Positions 7,056 through 14,388 are shown, numbered from the stretch's first letter. The stretch is DNA of 14,734 nt from CAWEHQ01 sp051001995 (GCA_051001995.1 JBPCMT010000009.1:1-14734), one strand, 5' to 3'. Notes: generated by a model from the letters alone, not told the origin. Made by a program: numbers and translations.

Positions 7056-8087
7056 ATGCCGAACGAGATCGTCACGAGAGCGCTCGACCGCGTCGCGCAG
7101 CGCGAGGACCTCAGCGCGCCCGAGGCCGCCGAGGTCCTGCGCGAGGTCATGGAGGGGCGCGCCTCCGAGGCTGAGAGCGCCGCCTTCCTCATGGCGCTTC
7201 GCACGAAGGGCGAGTCGGTGGCCGAGGTCGTCGGTCTGGCGCGCACGATGCGCTCGCTCGCCACGTCCGTCAACGCCGGTCGCGACGACCTGCTCGACAC
7301 GGCGGGCACGGGCGGCGGGCGCCCCACGTTCAACGTCTCGACGACGGCGGCGTTCGTGGCGGCCGGGGCCGGGGTCCCCGTGGCGAAGCACGGCAACCGC
7401 TCCGCGACCGGGCTGTCCGGCTCCGCCGACGTGCTCGAGGCGCTCGGGGCGCGGATCGACCTCGAGCCGTCAGCGGTTGCGGAGTGCATCGACTCGGTCG
7501 GCTTCGGCTTCATGTTCGCGCCGCTGCACCACCGCGCGATGCGCCACGTGGCCCCGATCCGAGCGGCGCTCGGCGTGCGAACGGTGTTCAACTTCCTCGG
7601 GCCGCTTACCAATCCCGCCGGGGCGACGCGCCAGCTGATCGGCGTGTCCGACCGCGCCCATCTCGACACCATCGCCTCGGCGCTCGGCGAGCTCGGGGGC
7701 CACAGCGCGCTGGTAGTGTCGAGCGAGGATGGGCTCGACGAGATCAGCGCCTCCGGCACGACGCGCGTCGTGGAGCTGAGGGACGGCAGGACCCGCAGGC
7801 TCACGCTCACGCCCGAGGACGCCGGCCTGGAGCGCGTCCCACTCGACCGCCTCGGAGCGGGCACGCCCGAGCAGAACGCCGCGATCGCTCGCGCCGTGCT
7901 GGACGGTGGTCACGGCCCCGAGCGCGCCACCACGGTCGTCAACGCGGGCGCCGCGCTGTACGTCGGCGGTCGCTCGGACTCGCTGGCGGACGGGGCCCGC
8001 CTCGCCGAGCAGGCGATCGACTCCGGCGCGGCCGCGGCCGCGTTGGCCGGCTTCGTGGAGCGGTCCGCGGAGCTGGCGCCGCGGTGA
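7056..8087 (+). CDS. trpD: Anthranilate phosphoribosyltransferase
   Basis: Transfers phosphoribose from PRPP to anthranilate. The 343 residues show an N-terminal helical domain and a nucleoside-phosphorylase-like α/β domain. The PRPP loop reads GTGGGRPTFNVST (84-96), lacking the usual Asp-Gly of GTGGDG and one residue shorter. KHGNRS (111-116) and the Mg-binding acidic pair in DGLDEIS are present, as is FLGPLTNP. Overall length and the other motifs are normal, so it is expected to be active. It starts 25 nt after trpG, without an obvious ribosome-binding site, and ends in a GTGA overlap with trpC. Confidence 0.94.
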   Translation: MPNEIVTRALDRVAQREDLSAPEAAEVLREVMEGRASEAESAAFLMALRTKGESVAEVVGLARTMRSLATSVNAGRDDLLDTAGTGGGRPTFNVSTTAAFVAAGAGVPVAKHGNRSATGLSGSADVLEALGARIDLEPSAVAECIDSVGFGFMFAPLHHRAMRHVAPIRAALGVRTVFNFLGPLTNPAGATRQLIGVSDRAHLDTIASALGELGGHSALVVSSEDGLDEISASGTTRVVELRDGRTRRLTLTPEDAGLERVPLDRLGAGTPEQNAAIARAVLDGGHGPERATTVVNAGAALYVGGRSDSLADGARLAEQAIDSGAAAAALAGFVERSAELAPR

Positions 8088-8875
8088 GCGTTTCACTCGA
8101 GCGGCTGCTCGAGGCGACTCGCGATCGCGTCGCGCGGGCGCAGCGCGAGCGACCGTTCGAGGAGCTCGAGCGGCTCGCGGCCCCGGTCGCCCCGCGCCCG
8201 TTCAGCGAGGCGCTCTCGCGGCCCGGGACGTCGCTCGTCGCCGAGTACAAGCGCCGCTCGCCGTCGGCGGGCGCCATCCGCGAGGGTGCCGGCGTCGGCG
8301 AGGTGGTGGGCGCGTACGAGCGGGGCGGGGCGGTCGCCATCTCGGTTCTGACCGAGGAGCACCACTTCGGCGGCTCGCTGGCGGACCTCGAGGAGGCCCG
8401 CGCGGCGGTTGAGCTGCCGATCCTGCGCAAGGACTTCACGGTCGATCGCTACCAGCTCTACGAGGCGAAGGCCGCCGGCGCCGACGCGGTCCTCTTGGTC
8501 GCGCGGACGCTCGATCCAGCGGCGCTCGACGCGCTCCACGCGGAGGCTCGTGCCCTGGACCTCGACGTCCTCGTCGAGGTTCACACGGGGGCCGAGCTCG
8601 AGGCGGCGCTCGGTCTCGACGTCGACGTGATCGGCGTCAACAACCGCGACCTCGACGACTTCAGCGTCGACCTCCGGCGGACGTTCGAGCTGCTGCCCGA
8701 CGTGCCGGCTGGAAAGACCGTCGTCTCCGAATCGGGCATCGTCTCGCGCGCCGATGTCGAGGAGCTGGAGGCCATCGGCGTGGACGCGGTCCTGGTGGGC
8801 GAGGCGCTCATGCGGGCCTCCGATCCCGAGGCCGCGGTGCGCGAGCTCGCCGGCGACGAGCAGCTCGAAGGCTGA
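8084..8875 (+). CDS. trpC: Indole-3-glycerol phosphate synthase
   Basis: Closes the indole ring of CdRP to give indole-3-glycerol phosphate. The 263-residue (βα)8 barrel matches monofunctional TrpC, not the TrpC-TrpF fusion. Active-site landmarks: EYKRRSPSAG (54-63, catalytic-type K56), LRKDF (114-118, K116), E165 in LVEVH, GVNNRDL (184-190), SESGI (215-219) and GEALM (239-243). GTG 8084 overlaps the trpD stop as GTGA, giving tight translational coupling. The downstream gene is not a trp gene but an HtrA protease 49 nt away. Confidence 0.95.
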   Translation: MSVSLERLLEATRDRVARAQRERPFEELERLAAPVAPRPFSEALSRPGTSLVAEYKRRSPSAGAIREGAGVGEVVGAYERGGAVAISVLTEEHHFGGSLADLEEARAAVELPILRKDFTVDRYQLYEAKAAGADAVLLVARTLDPAALDALHAEARALDLDVLVEVHTGAELEAALGLDVDVIGVNNRDLDDFSVDLRRTFELLPDVPAGKTVVSESGIVSRADVEELEAIGVDAVLVGEALMRASDPEAAVRELAGDEQLEG

Positions 8876-8911
8876 GCCGCCCCGGTTTAGGCCGCTTTTA
8901 CGTGGGGCAAC

Positions 8912-8917
8912 TACAAC
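8912..8917 (+). promoter_or_regulatory. Candidate -10 box for the HtrA-like protease gene
   Basis: TACAAC lies 7 nt before the GTG start at 8925, in a 49-nt gap that is visibly richer in A/T than its surroundings (TTTAG and CTTTTACG segments). No Shine-Dalgarno sequence is seen before the GTG, which would fit a leaderless transcript. The -35 is unclear; TTTAGG at 8886-8891 is 20 nt away, which is long. Confidence 0.3.
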
Positions 8918-8924
8918 GGTCTCC

Positions 8925-10154
8925 GTGACTCGCCGAAGCCGCATCTCGAACGTGCTCGCCGGCCTGGCAGGCGGACTCCTGGTCGCGATCGCGGGGCTCG
9001 TGCTGATCGCCACCGGCGCGATCGAGACCGGCGACGAGGGCGAAGACGCGGCGCTCACGCCGCAGCCCCTCACCGAGCCCGCCTCCGACGAGAGCGACGG
9101 GGGAGGAGGCACGACGGTCTCAGAGATCTACGACCGGACGAACCCCGGGGTCGTGTTCGTCGAGGCCGATGGGACCGCGACCGAGTCCCCGTTCGGCCTT
9201 CCCCCCGAGCGCGGTGGGACCGCCTCGGGCACCGGCTTCGTGCTCGACGATGAGGGCTTCGTGCTCACGAACGCGCACATCGTCGATCGCGCCAAGGACG
9301 TGACGATCACCTTCGGCGACGACGAGCAGGTGCCGGCGGAGATCGTCGGCACTGACCTCTCCAGCGACCTCGCGGTGCTCAAGGTGGACCCGGACGAGGT
9401 CGAGCTCCAGGCCGTCCCCCTCGGCGAGTCGGGCGCCGCGGACGTCGGCGACCCGGTGGTCGCGATCGGCAGCCCGTTCGGGTTCGAAAGCACCGTCACC
9501 ACCGGCATCGTCTCGGCGATCCAGCGCGAGATCACGGCGCCGAACGGCTTCTCGATCAACAACGTGATTCAGACCGACGCCTCGATCAACCCCGGCAATT
9601 CGGGCGGCCCGCTGCTCGACGCGCGCGGTCGCGTGATCGGGATCAACTCGCAGATTGCCACCGGCGGAGCTAGCGGCTCGGTGGGGATCGGGTTCGCGGT
9701 GCCGATCGACACGGCCAAGGAGATCATCCCCCAGCTCAAGGAGGACGGCGAGGTCGAGCGCGCCTTCCTCGGGGTGACCACAACCGATGTGACCGAGACG
9801 ATTGCCGAGGACTTCAACCTCGAGGCCGACCAGGGCGCGCTCGTGCAGGACGTCGTCCCGGACGGCCCGGCCGAGAAGGCCGGCCTGAAGGCCGGGAGCA
9901 CCGAGACGGCCGAGGGGCTGGTGGCCGGCGGCGACATCATCGTGACCGTCGACGGCGCCGAGATCGCGGAGTCGGTCGACGTCGCCGAGGCGATCGAGGA
10001 CGACCAGCCCGGCGACACGGTCGAGATCGAGTTCATCCGCGGCGGCGAGACCGAGACGGTGGACGTCGAGCTCGGCGCGCGCCCGACGCGCGTCGGCCCC
10101 GCCCCCGGCGGCGGCGGCGGCGGCGGCGGCGGGCTTCCCTTCCCGCTTCCGTAG
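8925..10154 (+). CDS. Membrane-anchored HtrA/DegP-type serine protease with one PDZ domain
   Basis: Predicted envelope quality-control protease of 409 residues. A short basic N-terminus and one hydrophobic segment (~8-31) should anchor it, with the rest outside the membrane. An acidic Gly/Ser/Glu linker (~35-65) leads to a chymotrypsin-like domain with the triad H118 (TNAHIV), D148 (SSDLAVLKV) and S226 (NPGNSGGPL). A PDZ domain covers ~278-385 (FLGVTT, GLVAGGDIIVTVDG). The tail has nine glycines (395-403). It resembles the HtrA/PepD/DegQ family of actinomycetes. GTG 8925 sits just before the positive residues of the anchor. It lies between trpC and trpF but has no known role in tryptophan synthesis. 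Confidence 0.92.
   Translation: MTRRSRISNVLAGLAGGLLVAIAGLVLIATGAIETGDEGEDAALTPQPLTEPASDESDGGGGTTVSEIYDRTNPGVVFVEADGTATESPFGLPPERGGTASGTGFVLDDEGFVLTNAHIVDRAKDVTITFGDDEQVPAEIVGTDLSSDLAVLKVDPDEVELQAVPLGESGAADVGDPVVAIGSPFGFESTVTTGIVSAIQREITAPNGFSINNVIQTDASINPGNSGGPLLDARGRVIGINSQIATGGASGSVGIGFAVPIDTAKEIIPQLKEDGEVERAFLGVTTTDVTETIAEDFNLEADQGALVQDVVPDGPAEKAGLKAGSTETAEGLVAGGDIIVTVDGAEIAESVDVAEAIEDDQPGDTVEIEFIRGGETETVDVELGARPTRVGPAPGGGGGGGGGLPFPLP
10107..10133 (+). repeat. GGC trinucleotide run encoding polyglycine
   Basis: Eight GGC codons and one GGG encode the nine glycines near the end of the HtrA-like protease. Such runs can gain or lose units by replication slippage, in frame here. It lies outside the PDZ domain. 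Confidence 0.9.
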
Positions 10155-10211
10155 GCGCGGTGACGGCTCGCGGTCCGGACGGGCGACCAGCCGTCTGAGA
10201 CCATTGACCGC

Positions 10212-10916
10212 ATGACCAGGGTCAAGATCTGCGGCCTCACGACGCTCGAGGATGCCCACCGCGCCGTCGACCTCGGCGCCTGGGCCATCGGGCTGATCTT
10301 CCATCGTCAGAGCCCGCGCGCCTGCGAGCCCGAGACGGCCGAGGCGATCGGCGCGGCACTGCGGCGCAGGACGCTCGTCACCGGCGTGTTCGTCAATGCG
10401 CCGCTCGACGACGTCGCGCTGGCCGCGGACCGGTGCTCGCTGGGCATGGTCCAGCTCCACGGCGACGAGGGTCCCGCCTACTGCCGCGAGGCCGCGCGCC
10501 GAACCGGGTGCAGGGTGATGAAGGCCGCACGGGTCGCCGACGCGGCGGCCATCCGCGCCCTCGAGCCGTTCCGGGTCGACTATCACCTCCTCGACGCCCA
10601 CGCCGCGGGGCGGCGCGGGGGGACGGGGGAGACCTTCGCCTGGGAGCTTGCTGGGTCGCGTCCGGGCGCGATTCCGCTCGTCCTCTCGGGCGGTCTGACC
10701 GCGGACAACGTCGCGGCCGGGATCGAGGCCACTCGGCCGTTCGCCGTCGACACCGCGAGCGGCACCGAGGCGGCGCCGGGCCGCAAGGACCCGCGCAAGC
10801 TACAGGCCTTCTTCCGCGCGGTGGCTGCTGCCGACGCGGCCGCGGCGGCGGATGACCCACCCGCGGAGGACTCGGGCGCTGCCAAGGCGGTCGAGCCTGC
10901 CGAGGCGCCGCCGTGA
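10212..10916 (+). CDS. trpF: Phosphoribosylanthranilate isomerase
   Basis: Amadori rearrangement of PRA to CdRP, the step between TrpD and TrpC. The 234-residue protein is a (βα)8 barrel with the catalytic Cys7 in VKICGLT and the catalytic Asp128 in LLDAHA, followed by GGTGETFAW (136-144). The phosphate-binding segments are VLSGGLTADN (157-166) and VDTASGTEAAPGRKD (179-193). Residues from about 206 form an Ala/Pro/Glu/Asp-rich tail not needed for the fold. Many actinomycetes lack trpF and use the bifunctional HisA homologue PriA, so a stand-alone copy is informative. ATG 10212 comes 57 nt after the protease gene. The 3' end overlaps trpB as GTGA. Confidence 0.93.
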   Translation: MTRVKICGLTTLEDAHRAVDLGAWAIGLIFHRQSPRACEPETAEAIGAALRRRTLVTGVFVNAPLDDVALAADRCSLGMVQLHGDEGPAYCREAARRTGCRVMKAARVADAAAIRALEPFRVDYHLLDAHAAGRRGGTGETFAWELAGSRPGAIPLVLSGGLTADNVAAGIEATRPFAVDTASGTEAAPGRKDPRKLQAFFRAVAAADAAAAADDPPAEDSGAAKAVEPAEAPP

Positions 10917-12130
10917 GCGAGCGAGCCGCGAGCGCGGTGTCGCCCGCGGTCGACGCCGCGCGCCGCTTCGGCCGCTACGGCGGCCGCTACGTGCCGGAGA
11001 CGCTGATACCGGCGCTCGACGAGCTCGAGCGCGAGTGGGAGTCCGCGCGCTCGGACGCCGGCTATCGCGCGGAGCTGGACGCGCTGCTCGCCGACTACGC
11101 CGGTCGCCCGACTCCGATCTATCGCGCGTCGCGCCTGTCCGAGGTCGTGGGTCGTGAGGTGTGGCTGAAGCGCGAGGACCTGCTCCACACGGGCGCCCAC
11201 AAGATCAACAACGCGCTCGGCCAGGCGCTGCTCGCCCGGCGGATGGGAAAGCGGCGGGTCGTGGCCGAGACGGGCGCCGGCCAGCATGGCGTGGCGGCGG
11301 CGACCGCGTGCGCATTGCTCGGGCTGCAGTGCGTCGTGTACATGGGCACCGAGGACATGCGCCGCCAGCGGCCCAACGTCGAGCGCATGCGGCTGCTCGG
11401 GGCGGACGTCGCGGCGGTCGAGGTGGGCGCGCGCACGCTCAAGGAGGCCGTCAGCGAGGCGATCCGCGACTGGGTCGCCAGCTTCGACGACACCCACTAC
11501 CTGATCGGTTCGAGCGTGGGGCCGGCTCCCTACCCGGCGCTCGTGCGCGACCTCCAGCGGGTGATCGGCGACGAGGCGCGCGCCCAGCTGCTCGGAGCCC
11601 GCGGCCGGCTGCCCGACCGCGTGCTCGCCTGCGTGGGGGGCGGCTCCAACGCGATCGGCACCTACACCGCGTTTCTCGACGATGAGGCGGTCGAGCTGGT
11701 CGGCGTCGAGGCCGGGGGCGAGGGGCTCGAGTCCGGCCGCCACGGCGCGCCGCTTGCCACCGGCGCGAGCGGCGTGCTCCACGGAGCGATGGCGGCCGTG
11801 CTTCAGGACGAAGAGGGCCAGATCCTGGAAGCCCACTCGGTCTCAGCCGGACTCGACTACCCCGGTGCCGGCCCCGAGCACGCGCATCTGCGCGATGCGG
11901 GCAGGGTGCGCTACGAAGCGGTCGGTGACGAGGATGCGCTCGCGGCGTTCCGGCGCCTGGCGGAGCTCGAGGGAATCGTCCCGGCGCTCGAGCCCGCGCA
12001 CGCGATTGCCTGGCTGCTGTCGCACCCCGGGCCGCCCGACGGGCTCGACCTCGTGACGCTGTCCGGCCGCGGCGACAAGGACCTCGCCGAGGCGCTCGAG
12101 CGCTCGGGCGGAGTCGGCGACCTTGACTGA
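10913..12130 (+). CDS. trpB: Tryptophan synthase beta chain
   Basis: PLP enzyme that condenses indole and serine to tryptophan in an α2β2 complex with TrpA. The 405 residues include FGRYGGRYVPE (19-29), the PLP lysine K97 in HTGAHKINNALGQ, catalytic E119 in AETGAGQHG, the phosphate loop GGGSNA (242-247), and LSGRGDKD (383-390) near the C-terminus. It belongs to the standard TrpB1 group paired with trpA, not the longer TrpB2 group. GTG 10913 overlaps the trpF stop as GTGA, and the stop overlaps the trpA start. Confidence 0.96.
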   Translation: MSERAASAVSPAVDAARRFGRYGGRYVPETLIPALDELEREWESARSDAGYRAELDALLADYAGRPTPIYRASRLSEVVGREVWLKREDLLHTGAHKINNALGQALLARRMGKRRVVAETGAGQHGVAAATACALLGLQCVVYMGTEDMRRQRPNVERMRLLGADVAAVEVGARTLKEAVSEAIRDWVASFDDTHYLIGSSVGPAPYPALVRDLQRVIGDEARAQLLGARGRLPDRVLACVGGGSNAIGTYTAFLDDEAVELVGVEAGGEGLESGRHGAPLATGASGVLHGAMAAVLQDEEGQILEAHSVSAGLDYPGAGPEHAHLRDAGRVRYEAVGDEDALAAFRRLAELEGIVPALEPAHAIAWLLSHPGPPDGLDLVTLSGRGDKDLAEALERSGGVGDLD

Positions 12131-12986
12131 GGCGCCCGGCGCGGCCGCCAGGCGGCGGGCGGGCAACGCTCGAGGCGAACGGTCTGGCGCCGGCGAGGCC
12201 GCTGTCGCGACCGCGGGCGAGCAGCGGATCGCGGCGGCGTTCACGGCCCACTCGGGCCGTGCCGCGCTGATGCCCTACCTGATGGGCGGCTTCCCGGACG
12301 AACGGGGCTCCGGGCGGGCGGCCGAGGCCTGCGCCGAGGCGGGGGCGGACCTGATCGAGCTCGGCGTGCCGTTCTCGGACCCGCTCGCGGACGGCCCGGC
12401 CATCCACTCCGCGGGCACCCGCGCCCTGGCCGCCGGCGCGACCGTGGCGGGGGTACTGCGCGTCTGCGAAGCGGCGGCGCAGCGCCTTCCGGTCGTGCTG
12501 ATGGTCTACGTGAATGCGGTGCTCGCCGGCGGGGCCGACGCTTTCTGTCGCCGGGCCGCCGACGCCGGCGCCGCCGGGATGATCGTGCCCGACCTTCCCC
12601 ACGAGGAGGGCGGCGAGCTGCGCGCCGCCTGCGGCGGGGCCGGGCTGGCGCTGGTGCCGCTCGCGGCCCCGAGCAGCAGCGACGAGCGGCTGCGCCAGAT
12701 CGGCTCCGAGGCGCGCGGCTTCGTCTACACGGTGTCGCTCGCCGGCACCACCGGCGAACGCGGCGAGCTACCGGCGGAGCTGTCCGACACCGTCGAACGC
12801 GTCCGAGCCGGCGCGACGGTCCCGGTCGCGGTCGGCTTTGGGATCTCGACCGGCGAGCAGGCCAGTCGCGTTGCCGACCTCGCCGACGGAGTGATCGTCG
12901 GAAGCCGCATTGTCCGGGCCGTCGAGCAGGGTGGCGCGAAGGGGGTACGCGAAGTGGTCGCCTCGCTCGCGCGCGCGCTCGCGTAA
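12123..12986 (+). CDS. trpA: Tryptophan synthase alpha chain
   Basis: Cleaves indole-3-glycerol phosphate to indole and glyceraldehyde 3-phosphate, passing indole to TrpB. The 287-residue (βα)8 barrel has the catalytic pair E79 and D90 within ELGVPFSDPLADG (79-91). Also present are YLMGGFP (52-58), YVNAV (129-133), PDLP (156-159) and the phosphate site VGFGIS (237-242) with IVGSRIV (258-264). The family core starts near residue 33, so the TTG start at 12123 implies an Ala/Gly/Arg-rich N-terminal extension of about 30 residues. No ATG or GTG lies closer to the core. The TTG overlaps the end of trpB by 8 nt, fitting a coupled pair. Confidence 0.94.
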   Translation: MTEAPGAAARRRAGNARGERSGAGEAAVATAGEQRIAAAFTAHSGRAALMPYLMGGFPDERGSGRAAEACAEAGADLIELGVPFSDPLADGPAIHSAGTRALAAGATVAGVLRVCEAAAQRLPVVLMVYVNAVLAGGADAFCRRAADAGAAGMIVPDLPHEEGGELRAACGGAGLALVPLAAPSSSDERLRQIGSEARGFVYTVSLAGTTGERGELPAELSDTVERVRAGATVPVAVGFGISTGEQASRVADLADGVIVGSRIVRAVEQGGAKGVREVVASLARALA

Positions 12987-13024
12987 GGGGGCGGCCAGTC
13001 CGGGGCGGGCCTCGGTCGCTTCGA

Positions 13025-13030
13025 TAGGGT
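13025..13030 (+). promoter_or_regulatory. Candidate -10 box downstream of trpA, leaderless-type spacing
   Basis: TAGGGT ends 6 nt before a GTG at 13037, the same layout as the TAGACT-6 nt-ATG element of yqeY. It would start a short transcript covering the leader ORF and the small membrane protein. No -35 is evident. Confidence 0.35.
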
Positions 13031-13036
13031 CAACCC

Positions 13037-13087
13037 GTGGTTACCGCGCACCAGGCGACCGGCCCGGCCGAGGAGGAGGTTCGCTAG
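13037..13087 (+). CDS. Putative 16-codon leader ORF
   Basis: GTG 13037 to TAG 13085-13087 encodes VVTAHQATGPAEEEVR. It starts right after a -10-like element, ends exactly where the next GTG begins, and is in the same frame as the following small membrane protein. It could be a translated leader, the remnant of a longer N-terminus interrupted by an amber codon, or untranslated 5' sequence whose GAG codons merely form the ribosome-binding site. No similarity is recognised. Confidence 0.25.
   Translation: MVTAHQATGPAEEEVR
13071..13079 (+). promoter_or_regulatory. Shine-Dalgarno sequence of the small membrane protein
   Basis: AGGAGGAGG ends 8 nt before GTG 13088. It is one of only two strong Shine-Dalgarno sequences in the window and decides the start of the 55-residue protein. 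Confidence 0.7.
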
Positions 13088-13255
13088 GTGGCGCTGCTCG
13101 TCGCTCTTACCGCCGGGCTCGCCATCTGGATCGTGGCGTGGGCCTTTGGGATCAAGGCCCTCGACGGCTTCCTGGTGGTGATCGCGCTCCTGCTGGTCGC
13201 GTTCACCGCGCGCCTGGTGGCGCCGTTCGTGCGCGAGCAGCTGGGGCGCGAGTAG
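13088..13255 (+). CDS. Small two-helix membrane protein, unknown function
   Basis: A 55-residue protein not recognised as a known family. It has two hydrophobic segments, about residues 2-20 (with two Trp) and 28-47, joined by a short GIKALDG loop, and a charged tail ending REQLGRE. This looks like a two-pass inner-membrane hairpin. The GTG start is supported by a strong AGGAGG 8 nt upstream. Codon use, with mostly G/C third positions, matches real genes here. It follows trpA by 101 nt and ends 5 nt before the tail-to-tail phosphofructokinase gene. Function cannot be assigned. Confidence 0.65.
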   Translation: MALLVALTAGLAIWIVAWAFGIKALDGFLVVIALLLVAFTARLVAPFVREQLGRE

Positions 13256-13260
13256 CGCCC

Positions 13261-14289
13261 TCAGCCGAAGAACGCCTCGGCCACCTCGTAGTCCTCGACC
13301 GGGACGGTCCGTAGCTGGGCGACGGCGTCCGCCAGCGGCGCCAGCTCGATGCGCATCGAGCGAAGGGCGGGCATCATCCCCCAGCGGCGCTCGGTGGCGG
13401 CGTCGATAGCCGCGATCCCGAGCCGGGTGGCCAGCACCCGGTCGAAGGCCGTCGGGGTGCCGCCGCGCTGGATGTGGCCGAGCACGGTCGTGCGGGTCTC
13501 GAAGCCGGTGCGTTCCTCGATCTCGCGCTCGAGCCGCTGGCCGACGCCGCCGAGGCGGGCGTGGCCGAAGTCGTCGGTGTCGCCCTCGTGGCGCTCCAGG
13601 CCCCCGTCGCGCGAGACCGCCCCCTCGGCCACGACCACGATCGAGAAGTAGCGCCCGCGCGCGTGGCGGCGGCGCAGCAGCCGGCACGCCTCGTCGATGT
13701 CGAACGGGCGCTCGGGGATCAGGATCACGTCCGCCCCTCCGGCGAGCCCGGCGTGCAGGGCGATCCAGCCGGCGTGGCGGCCCATCACCTCCACGACGAG
13801 GATGCGGTGGTGGCTCTCCGCCGTCGTGTGCAGGCGGTCGATCGCGTCCGTCGCGACCTGCACGGCGGTGTCGAACCCGAACGTCATGTCGGTCGCGCCG
13901 ATGTCGTTGTCGATCGTCTTCGGCACGCCCATCACTGCCATGCCGTCCCCGTGGAGCCGGGCGGCCACGCCGAGCGTGTCCTCGCCGCCGATCGCGATCA
14001 GCCCGTCGAGGTGCAGCGTCCGGATGTTCTCCGCGATGCGGGCCGCGCCGTCGGCCTCCTTCAGCGGGTTGGTGCGCGAGGAGCCGAGGATCGTTCCGCC
14101 GCGCGGCAGGATCCCGCGCGTCGACTCGATCGTCAGCTCCTCGTAGGCGTTCTCGAGCGGGCCGCGCCAGCCGTCGCGGAAGCCCACGATCGCGTGCCCG
14201 TAGCGGTCGATCCCCTTGCGGACGACCGCGCGGATCACGGCGTTGAGGCCGGGGCAGTCTCCGCCGCCGGTGAGGAGGCCGATCCGCAT
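13261..14289 (-). CDS. 6-phosphofructokinase, predicted pyrophosphate-dependent
   Basis: Phosphorylates fructose 6-phosphate in glycolysis; a pyrophosphate-type enzyme would be reversible. The 342 residues start with MRIGLLTGGGDCPGLNAVIR. Donor-site residues are G101-G-E-D104-T and P-K124-TIDND. Asp104 with Lys124 is the signature of PPi-dependent enzymes such as the Amycolatopsis one; ATP-dependent actinomycete enzymes have Gly104. TIDND (125-129) carries the catalytic Asp, and MGRHAGW and HIQRGGTP mark the sugar site. ATG 14289 is chosen from the family N-terminus; GTG 14292 directly upstream is possible, and no Shine-Dalgarno is seen. It is divergent from the lipoprotein gene and convergent with the small membrane protein. 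Confidence 0.93.
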   Translation of the reverse strand: MRIGLLTGGGDCPGLNAVIRAVVRKGIDRYGHAIVGFRDGWRGPLENAYEELTIESTRGILPRGGTILGSSRTNPLKEADGAARIAENIRTLHLDGLIAIGGEDTLGVAARLHGDGMAVMGVPKTIDNDIGATDMTFGFDTAVQVATDAIDRLHTTAESHHRILVVEVMGRHAGWIALHAGLAGGADVILIPERPFDIDEACRLLRRRHARGRYFSIVVVAEGAVSRDGGLERHEGDTDDFGHARLGGVGQRLEREIEERTGFETRTTVLGHIQRGGTPTAFDRVLATRLGIAAIDAATERRWGMMPALRSMRIELAPLADAVAQLRTVPVEDYEVAEAFFG

Positions 14290-14319
14290 CACGTGAGAGG
14301 AGCATTCCGCATCGAAGGG

Positions 14320-14325
14320 AAAATA
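14320..14325 (-). promoter_or_regulatory. Candidate -10 box for the phosphofructokinase gene
   Basis: TATTTT on the minus strand, 30 nt before the ATG at 14289, in an A/T-richer stretch. A -35 is not clear. It would give a 5' leader of about two dozen nt. Confidence 0.3.
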
Positions 14326-14333
14326 CCCAGCGC

Positions 14334-14363
14334 TTGCACCGTAGGCGCGTAACTCATTAGGAT
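14334..14363 (+). promoter_or_regulatory. Candidate sigma-70-type promoter of the lipoprotein gene
   Basis: TTGCAC (14334-14339), an 18-nt spacer and TAGGAT (14358-14363) form the best -35/-10 pair in the window. It lies 41 nt before the TTG start, in the divergent gap shared with the phosphofructokinase gene. Confidence 0.5.
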
Positions 14364-14388
14364 GCGAGCCAGAACTGGAGTCTTGTTC

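Noticed and set aside
10155..10211. Possible promoter before trpF
   Set aside because: ACCATT near the ATG is not a good -10 match and no -35 is visible; co-transcription from upstream is equally likely.
9120..10601. A 493-codon minus-strand ORF opposite the HtrA-like gene and trpF
   Set aside because: It is an antisense shadow of G/C-biased third positions; its protein is Arg/Asp/Leu-rich with no domain motifs, while the plus-strand genes have complete catalytic motifs.
10583..11836. Long minus-strand ORF opposite trpF and trpB
   Set aside because: Same compositional shadow effect; no recognisable motif, and the overlap with well-supported genes is total.
12987..13036. Possible terminator hairpin after trpA
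   Set aside because: Only short GGCC pairings and no T-tract; not distinguishable from general G+C richness.
12725..14305. Minus-strand ORF overlapping trpA, the small gene and the phosphofructokinase in another frame
   Set aside because: Arg/Pro/Asp-rich shadow of the true phosphofructokinase frame; lacks PFK motifs.
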